Positions 59,324 to 64,000 of a stretch of DNA of 64,000 bases are shown here, piece after piece. The stretch's first letter is position 1. Each line of letters begins with the position of its first letter. Source of the stretch: Sphingomonas pokkalii (GTDB lineage: Bacteria; Pseudomonadota; Alphaproteobacteria; Sphingomonadales; Sphingomonadaceae). Where the stretch lies: NCBI RefSeq assembly GCF_003096275.1, contig NZ_QENQ01000001.1:2829007-2893006 (forward strand), given 5' to 3'. Made by a program: the position numbers and the translations under genes. Under the pieces are notes generated by a model. That model saw nothing but the letters and a program-made list of their open reading frames with translations. It did no database searches and had not been told where the DNA came from.

Positions 59324-61693
59324 TCAAGCCGCGTAGAGTGCCTGATTGAGCGCGTCGACCGCCTGCCGCATCGCCTGCGGGCCGCCAAATCGGCGTGCGA
59401 TTTCGCTGGGATTGCCGAAATCGGAGACGGGTTGCACCTTCAGCGCCTGCGGCAGCACCAGTTCCTCGGCACCGCCGCCGGCATAGCGATCGAGCAGCGC
59501 GTCGAGGATTGCGCGGGCATCGTCGCCATATTTGCTGAACAGGTCGGTGTCGCGCACCCGACGCGCACGCTCGGCCCGGGTGGTAAGCGGTGCGTTCCAG
59601 GCAAGGTGGCAGATCAGGTCGAACGGATCGTCTTCCGGACGCTCGGCTTCCTGTGCGAGGGCGTGGAGATCGATGCCGCGTTCGGCCAGGGCATCGATGA
59701 CGGCGCCGCGCTTGTCCGGCATCGCCCATTCCGCACGGAACGCAGCCGGGGTGGCAAACAGGGTGCGGACCTTCTCGCCCGTCCAGTCGGTGAGCTTGCG
59801 GCAAGTCAGGCGTTTGCCGTCCGCGTCGAGGTCGTATACCATGTGCGCGACGACTTCGACTTCGCCGCCATCGACATAGAATTTTCGGGGAAGGCCGTCG
59901 TCTTCGTCGTCCGGCGGCACGTCGGTGGGACCGCTCGGCTGTTGATCGGAAGCCTCATTGTCCGGCGCCTCGTCTTCGACGGTTTCCGACGTGACGGTCT
60001 CGCCGGTTTCGTCGATTTCAGTCGTGGTTTCGGCGCTCGGCTCCCCATCAAAGGACGGGTCGGCGAACTTCTCGGTGGCGGTGCCGGTATAGTCGAGGAT
60101 CGAGAACCACAGCTTGTCGTAATCCTCCCGCATCCGGGTGCCGCGGCCGATGATCTGCTTGAATTCGGCCATCGAGCCGACGACCCGCGCCAGGACGACG
60201 TTTTTGCAGGTCGGCGCATCTACGCCGGTGGTGAGCAGTTGCGAGGTCGTCAGGATGACTGGCGTTTCCGCTTCGACGTCCTGAAAGCGGCCGAGCATGG
60301 CTTTGCCAATGTCGCCTTCGTCGGCGGTGACACGGGCGACATAATCGGGGTGGCGCGCGACCATGTCCGCGTTCAGCCGCACCAGGGCGGCACGCATCTC
60401 GCTCGCGTGATCCTGATCGACGCAGAAGACGATCGTCTTGGCGTAGCGATCGGTATTCTTCAGGAAATCGGAGAGGTGCCGGGCGATGGCTTCGGTGCGA
60501 GCACGAAGCGCAACGGTGCGCTCGAAATCGCGGGTCTGATATTCCTCGTCGGGCACCGCGCGGCCGAACCGGTCCAGCTCCCCCGCGCTGGGCCGCCAGC
60601 CAACGGCATCGAGATCGGTGACGATCCGGTGCACGCGGTATGGGGCCAGAAAGCCGTCGGCGATGCCCTGCGCCAGGCTGTAGGTATAGAGCGCGTCGCC
60701 GAAATAGCGGTAGGTGTCGCGGCTCTCTTCGCGCAGCGGCGTGGCCGTCATGCCGAGCTGATAGGCTGGCTCGAACCATTCGAGGATCTCGCGCCAGCTA
60801 CTGTCGGATCGAGCGCTGCCACGGTGGCATTCGTCGATGACGATCAGGTCGAAGAAGTCGCGGGCGAATTCGCGATAGAGGCCGGGGCGCCGCTCGTCCG
60901 CAGCGATGGCCTGGTAGGTGGAAAAATATATGTCGCGGCCATGGCTGACCGCGCCCGCGCCGAGCTTCCACCGCGCATCGCCGAACGGGATGAAAGTCTT
61001 GTCCTTCGGATCGTCGACCAGAATGTTGCGGTCGGCGAGGAACAGGATCTTCGGCCGCCGGTGGTCTCCGCGCTTGTTCCAGCTGGCAGACCAGAGCCGC
61101 CAACAGATCTGAAACGCAACGGCGGTCTTGCCGGCGCCCGTGCACAGGTTGAGCAGAAGGCGTCGCTGGCCGCCATGGATCGCCTCCAGCGAGCGGTTGA
61201 CCGAAATCTCCTGATAGTAACGCAGCGGTCGCTCGGCATCCGGGAAGCCGGGCTCGAGCACTCGGTCGGCTACGGGTTCAGGCAGGTCCAATCTCTCCCG
61301 GAGCCGCTGCCACAGTTCGTCCGGCGATGGGAAGTCGGCGCGCACCGCTTCGGTGCCCGCGACCATGTCGATCTCGATGATCTCATGCCCGTTGCTGGCA
61401 TAGGCGAAGCGCAATCCCAGCACTTCGGCATAGTCCCGCGCCTGTTGAACCCCATCCTGCGCCGATCGATACCCTGCCTTGGCCTCGATGACCGCGATCG
61501 GATAATCCGGACGATAGCGCAGGATGTAGTCAGCGCGCTTCTTCTGTCCGCGTCGCGGGGTGCCGCCGACGAACATCACCCGCCCATCGGTGAAGGTGCG
61601 CTGCTCCTGAATCGCGCAAGGCGCATCCTCCCATCCGGCTGCTTGCAACCGAGGAACGATCAACTTCCGGCAGGTATCGGCTTCTGTAATCAT
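59324..61693 (-). CDS. hsdR: type I restriction endonuclease subunit R
   Basis: 789 residues from the ATG at 61693 (ITEADTCRKLIVPRL is the typical HsdR start); a TTG at 61786 would add 31 residues. N-terminal nuclease domain with Asp55 and Glu70-x-Lys72 (YPIAVIEAKAGY). Superfamily 2 helicase core with Walker A TGAGKT (185-190), DECH box (287-290) and GMTATP. An acidic linker lies near residues 570-640, then the C-terminal domain that docks on the methylase. It translocates and cuts unmodified DNA. Confidence 0.93.
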   Translation of the reverse strand: MITEADTCRKLIVPRLQAAGWEDAPCAIQEQRTFTDGRVMFVGGTPRRGQKKRADYILRYRPDYPIAVIEAKAGYRSAQDGVQQARDYAEVLGLRFAYASNGHEIIEIDMVAGTEAVRADFPSPDELWQRLRERLDLPEPVADRVLEPGFPDAERPLRYYQEISVNRSLEAIHGGQRRLLLNLCTGAGKTAVAFQICWRLWSASWNKRGDHRRPKILFLADRNILVDDPKDKTFIPFGDARWKLGAGAVSHGRDIYFSTYQAIAADERRPGLYREFARDFFDLIVIDECHRGSARSDSSWREILEWFEPAYQLGMTATPLREESRDTYRYFGDALYTYSLAQGIADGFLAPYRVHRIVTDLDAVGWRPSAGELDRFGRAVPDEEYQTRDFERTVALRARTEAIARHLSDFLKNTDRYAKTIVFCVDQDHASEMRAALVRLNADMVARHPDYVARVTADEGDIGKAMLGRFQDVEAETPVILTTSQLLTTGVDAPTCKNVVLARVVGSMAEFKQIIGRGTRMREDYDKLWFSILDYTGTATEKFADPSFDGEPSAETTTEIDETGETVTSETVEDEAPDNEASDQQPSGPTDVPPDDEDDGLPRKFYVDGGEVEVVAHMVYDLDADGKRLTCRKLTDWTGEKVRTLFATPAAFRAEWAMPDKRGAVIDALAERGIDLHALAQEAERPEDDPFDLICHLAWNAPLTTRAERARRVRDTDLFSKYGDDARAILDALLDRYAGGGAEELVLPQALKVQPVSDFGNPSEIARRFGGPQAMRQAVDALNQALYAA

Positions 61694-61798
61694 CGCTTGC
61701 AAGTTCTTTTGGCGCGAACGCAGAGCGCAGGCAACCTCGCGCGGAAGCGGCGGACTGTGAATCGGCTTCTCTGCCACGAGTAGCAATATGGCAGGCGA

Positions 61799-62008
61799 TC
61801 AGCGAACGTCGTCCACATGGTAGAAGATGGGATTGTGCATCCACTCATTGACGGCGGATTCTCGCCAGCCGGCGCAGCGGGTGGCGATACGCACCTGCTT
61901 GGGGAAGGTCCCCTTCTGGATCTTCCGGTAGAGCGTCGCACGGGAGAGGCTGGTGCGGCGCAGGACCTCATTAAGGCGGAGGAAGCGGTCAGGTTGCTGT
62001 TGCAGCAT
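61799..62008 (-). CDS. AlpA family transcriptional regulator
   Basis: 69 residues with a MerR-like helix-turn-helix (FLRLNEVLRRTSLSRATLYR) followed by KIQKGTFPKQVRI and WRESAVNEWM, the standard AlpA layout. AlpA proteins activate integrase or excision genes of P4-type elements. AGGAG precedes the ATG. It lies directly upstream of hsdR on the same strand. Confidence 0.9.
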   Translation of the reverse strand: MLQQQPDRFLRLNEVLRRTSLSRATLYRKIQKGTFPKQVRIATRCAGWRESAVNEWMHNPIFYHVDDVR

Positions 62009-62029
62009 GGGTCAGTCTCCTGTGTCTTG

Positions 62030-62585
62030 TGGAGTTCTTTTGTGCTTGTCGGAGACAGAGTTGGGGTGACGATCGCCGTCGTCAACGGCAGGAAAATTGG
62101 CTTTTTTTCGCCAGTTTGTCCCTAGACGTTCCTATTCGTCCGCTGCCGTTCCAAATGTAAGGGAAAATTATTTTGCGGGCGGATGACGTGGCGTCTCAGG
62201 CTGTTCCAGCCTGACCGCGCTCTACTTCCGCGTGGCCGCTCCAGCCGAGCCGCCCCGGGGCGTCTCGTCGGCTTCGCCGTGATGATCGCATGACGTGGGC
62301 CGGTCCGCTTAGCGGCCCGGTCGGCATGGGCGCCATGCCTCTGGCGGTCGCCGCGCCGGTGGCGCGGCGGCGTAGTGCCTTCGGCGTCATGGTGGCGGGG
62401 GGCGTCACGGCCCTGTAGCCCCGCCTCGGCGCGGCGCAACCCGGCAGCCTTGCTGCCGGGTCATCCACTCCGTTCCCGCCCTTCGGGTGCGCCCCGCCTG
62501 CGTCCGGCGGGGCTGTCGGTCCGCTCCTGCCGCCCCCCGCCACCCCGGCGCCGGTCGATGGCGGTTTTAGGAAGGAGCAGAGGAG
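62030..62585. promoter_or_regulatory. hairpin-rich leader upstream of ardC
   Basis: More than 550 bases without a plausible gene. Between 62197 and 62513 there are at least seven short perfect hairpins: 62197-62213 (7-bp stem), 62297-62318, 62324-62338, 62349-62369 (9-bp stem), 62439-62461 (10-bp stem, ACCCGGCAGC arm), 62475-62487 and 62491-62513 (8-bp stem). The region ends in AGGAAGGAGCAGAGGAG, the ardC ribosome site. Such density suggests function as folded RNA or single-stranded DNA. Confidence 0.6.
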
Positions 62586-63473
62586 ATGCAGAGCAACGAG
62601 CGTCAGAGCCTCTATGGTGAGGTAACCGCCCGGATCATCGCGGAGCTGGAGCAAGGCCGCTTGCCCTGGGTGCAGCCCTGGGATGCGGCGCGGTGCCCCT
62701 GCACGATGCCGAGAAACGCCGTATCGGCCCGAGCCTATTCGGGGATCAACGTGCTGATCCTATGGGCGGCGGCGATCGATGGCGGCTATGCTGGCCAACG
62801 CTGGCTGACCTATCGGCAGGCGGAAGCGGCAGGCGGGCATGTTCGGCGCGGCGAGAAGGGCACGGTGGTCTGCTATGCGGATCGCTTCACCCCGAAGGAC
62901 GAGGCCGAAAAGGCGCAGGGCGAAGACCGCGAGGCGCGGACCATTGCCTTTCTGAAGCGGTTCACCGTCTTCAATGTCGACCAATGCGACGGCCTGTCCG
63001 AGGCGGTGACCAGCATTCCGGTTCTGCCGGACCCCGTGCTGGCGATTGCCGAGGCGGATCGGGTGATCGCGGCCAGCGGCGCAGATTTCCGGATCGGTGG
63101 GAGCGAGGCCTATTATTCACCGGCGCAGGATGTCGTGCAGGTGCCGCCACAGGCGGCCTTTCATGATCCGGTGAACTGGTACCGGACGGCGCTGCACGAG
63201 CTTGGGCATTTCACCGGCCATTGCAGCCGGTTGGACCGCGACCAGTCCGGCGCCTTCGGATCGGCATCGTACGCAAAGGAGGAACTCGTCGCGGAGATGT
63301 CGGCGGCGTTCACCTGCGCGTCGCTCGGCATTGTGCCCACCGTCCGGCACAGCGACTATATCGGCTCTTGGCTCGCGGTGTTGCGCGGCGACGAGAAGGC
63401 CATCTTCCGGGCTGCCAGTGCGGCGAGCAAGGCGGCGGACTTCCTCCTTTCCGGTGGGGAGGCGCGGTCATGA
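62586..63473 (+). CDS. ArdC-type antirestriction protein
   Basis: 295 residues. N-terminal ArdC_N single-strand-DNA-binding domain (LPWVQPWDAARCPCTMPRNA, then AYSGINVLILW) and a C-terminal zinc-metallopeptidase-like domain with the HELGH motif at 204-208 (LHELGHFTGHCSRL). These proteins protect incoming conjugative DNA from restriction. An excellent ribosome site precedes the ATG. The next gene overlaps its stop (ATGA). Confidence 0.93.
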   Translation: MQSNERQSLYGEVTARIIAELEQGRLPWVQPWDAARCPCTMPRNAVSARAYSGINVLILWAAAIDGGYAGQRWLTYRQAEAAGGHVRRGEKGTVVCYADRFTPKDEAEKAQGEDREARTIAFLKRFTVFNVDQCDGLSEAVTSIPVLPDPVLAIAEADRVIAASGADFRIGGSEAYYSPAQDVVQVPPQAAFHDPVNWYRTALHELGHFTGHCSRLDRDQSGAFGSASYAKEELVAEMSAAFTCASLGIVPTVRHSDYIGSWLAVLRGDEKAIFRAASAASKAADFLLSGGEARS

Positions 63474-63715
63474 CCGAGCGGCTTCCGCCCCATGTCTTCC
63501 GGCGGCGGGGCTTCCGTGCCCTTCGTCGGATGACCGAACGGCAGCGCGCGATCTTCTGGGCGATGCGGTTCGAGGAGATCGACTATCCGACGCTTGCGCT
63601 ACGCCACGGCATCAGCGCCGAGGAGGTGGAGGCGGAATTTGCCGCAGCCCTCACCCTCTTCATGCGGATCATCGACACGCCGGAACCGTGGTGGCGCCGC
63701 CTCTGGCCCCGGTGA
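63470..63715 (+). CDS. small sigma-region-4-like helix-turn-helix protein
   Basis: 81 residues starting at the ATG that overlaps the ardC stop. The sequence RRMTERQRAIFWAMRFEEI followed by DYPTLALRHGISAEEVEAEF resembles sigma-70 region 4 (a conserved 'tests reached, next helix' layout) without the rest of a sigma factor. It is probably a DNA-binding regulator of the element. Linked to ardC by translational coupling. Confidence 0.7.
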   Translation: MTERLPPHVFRRRGFRALRRMTERQRAIFWAMRFEEIDYPTLALRHGISAEEVEAEFAAALTLFMRIIDTPEPWWRRLWPR

Positions 63716-63792
63716 TCGCCGGCATTCACACACACCGCTTGCCGCCGGGTGGCTTGCCATCGGGCGGCAAGCCCGACAGGGTAGCCTCCGCC

Positions 63793-63978
63793 ATGCGCAG
63801 CAATGTCGATCATCTTCCGCCTGCCAAGCAGCGCGAGCTGGAGCGCGTGGTGCAGATCGTCTTCGAGGAATTCGACGACGCCTTCGCGCTCGCCAGCCAC
63901 GAGTGGAAGAAGAAGGGCCGCATTCTCAAGGTCATCCTGTACGGCATCTGTGGACGCCCCTTCGGATGCAAGCGGTAA
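63793..63978 (+). pseudogene. truncated nucleotidyltransferase (MNT-type) N-terminus
   Basis: 61 residues: DHLPPAKQRELERVVQIVFE, then EFDDAFALASHEWKKKGRIL, KVILYG and an unrelated tail ICGRPFGCKR before TAA. The first 50 residues match the start of nucleotidyltransferase/HEPN proteins common on alphaproteobacterial elements, which should continue GSYARG after the KVILYG strand. Here the frame diverges exactly there, losing the catalytic GSx10DxD motif. It looks like a frameshifted or recombined remnant; the window ends 22 bases later. Confidence 0.5.
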
Positions 63979-64000
63979 ATCGGGGTAATGTTGGCACGTA

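Noticed and set aside
59303..61783. 826-residue plus-strand frame opposite hsdR
   Set aside because: hsdR shows helicase and nuclease motifs on the minus strand; the opposite frame shows none.
63202..63792. Upstream extension of the nucleotidyltransferase frame
   Set aside because: It lies across ardC and the sigma-like gene in another frame and reads as Arg-rich shadow; the family start is at 63793.

Overview
The window looks like chromosomal DNA of a high-GC alphaproteobacterium of the Sphingomonas type (Sphingomonadaceae). This is inferred from the gene order nuoM-nuoN-birA-coaX-rnj-DUF1467, the carA-carB and yqeY-dnaG-rpoD blocks, the protein sequences and the codon use. No database search was possible, so the genus is an inference.

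Layout. 1-6.3 kb (+): end of the respiratory complex I operon running into birA, coaX, ribonuclease J and a small membrane protein. 6.4-13.1 kb: a small unknown gene; a 764-residue coiled-coil membrane protein divergent from a degenerate Hpt-like protein; then a MoxR ATPase / VWA protein / DUF2314-DUF2185 group. 13.2-18.1 kb (-): yqeY-dnaG-rpoD, with a DUF559 nuclease-like gene inserted between yqeY and dnaG and bounded by inverted palindromic repeats. 18.2-24.6 kb (+): carA, a small foreign-looking gene, carB, greA and a rhomboid protease. carA carries an in-frame insertion made of the same repeat pair.

24.9-43.6 kb: a cell-surface polysaccharide locus. A sulfotransferase-glycosyltransferase fusion (+) converges on a long minus-strand gene run. 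Reading 43.6 to 26.8 kb, that run encodes rfbF-rfbG-rfbH (CDP-3,6-dideoxy-hexulose pathway), an HpcH-type aldolase, a thiamine-diphosphate enzyme, a HAD phosphatase, an NAD-dependent epimerase/reductase, a Wza/KpsD-like exporter, a Wzz/KpsE-like co-polymerase, GtrB-like and GtrA-like proteins, two GT-C glycosyltransferases and a Tat-exported beta-helix protein. Many of the junctions are 4-base ATGA or GTGA overlaps. The enzyme set suggests a branched 3,6-dideoxy sugar of the yersiniose or caryophyllose kind.

44.0-51.5 kb: a tripartite RND efflux operon (-) with a divergent response regulator and histidine kinase (+). A 9-bp direct repeat sits in the shared promoter region, resembling the AdeRS-AdeABC arrangement.

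51.6-64.0 kb: a probable genomic island at a tRNA-Gly(CCC) gene. It holds an integrase relic, a P4-type integrase, an AlbA_2-type protein, a PD-(D/E)XK-like protein, a type I restriction-modification operon with a VapBC-type toxin-antitoxin pair nested inside it, an AlpA regulator, a hairpin-dense 0.5 kb leader, an ArdC-type antirestriction protein, a small sigma-region-4-like protein and a truncated nucleotidyltransferase at the edge. The right end of the island lies outside the window.
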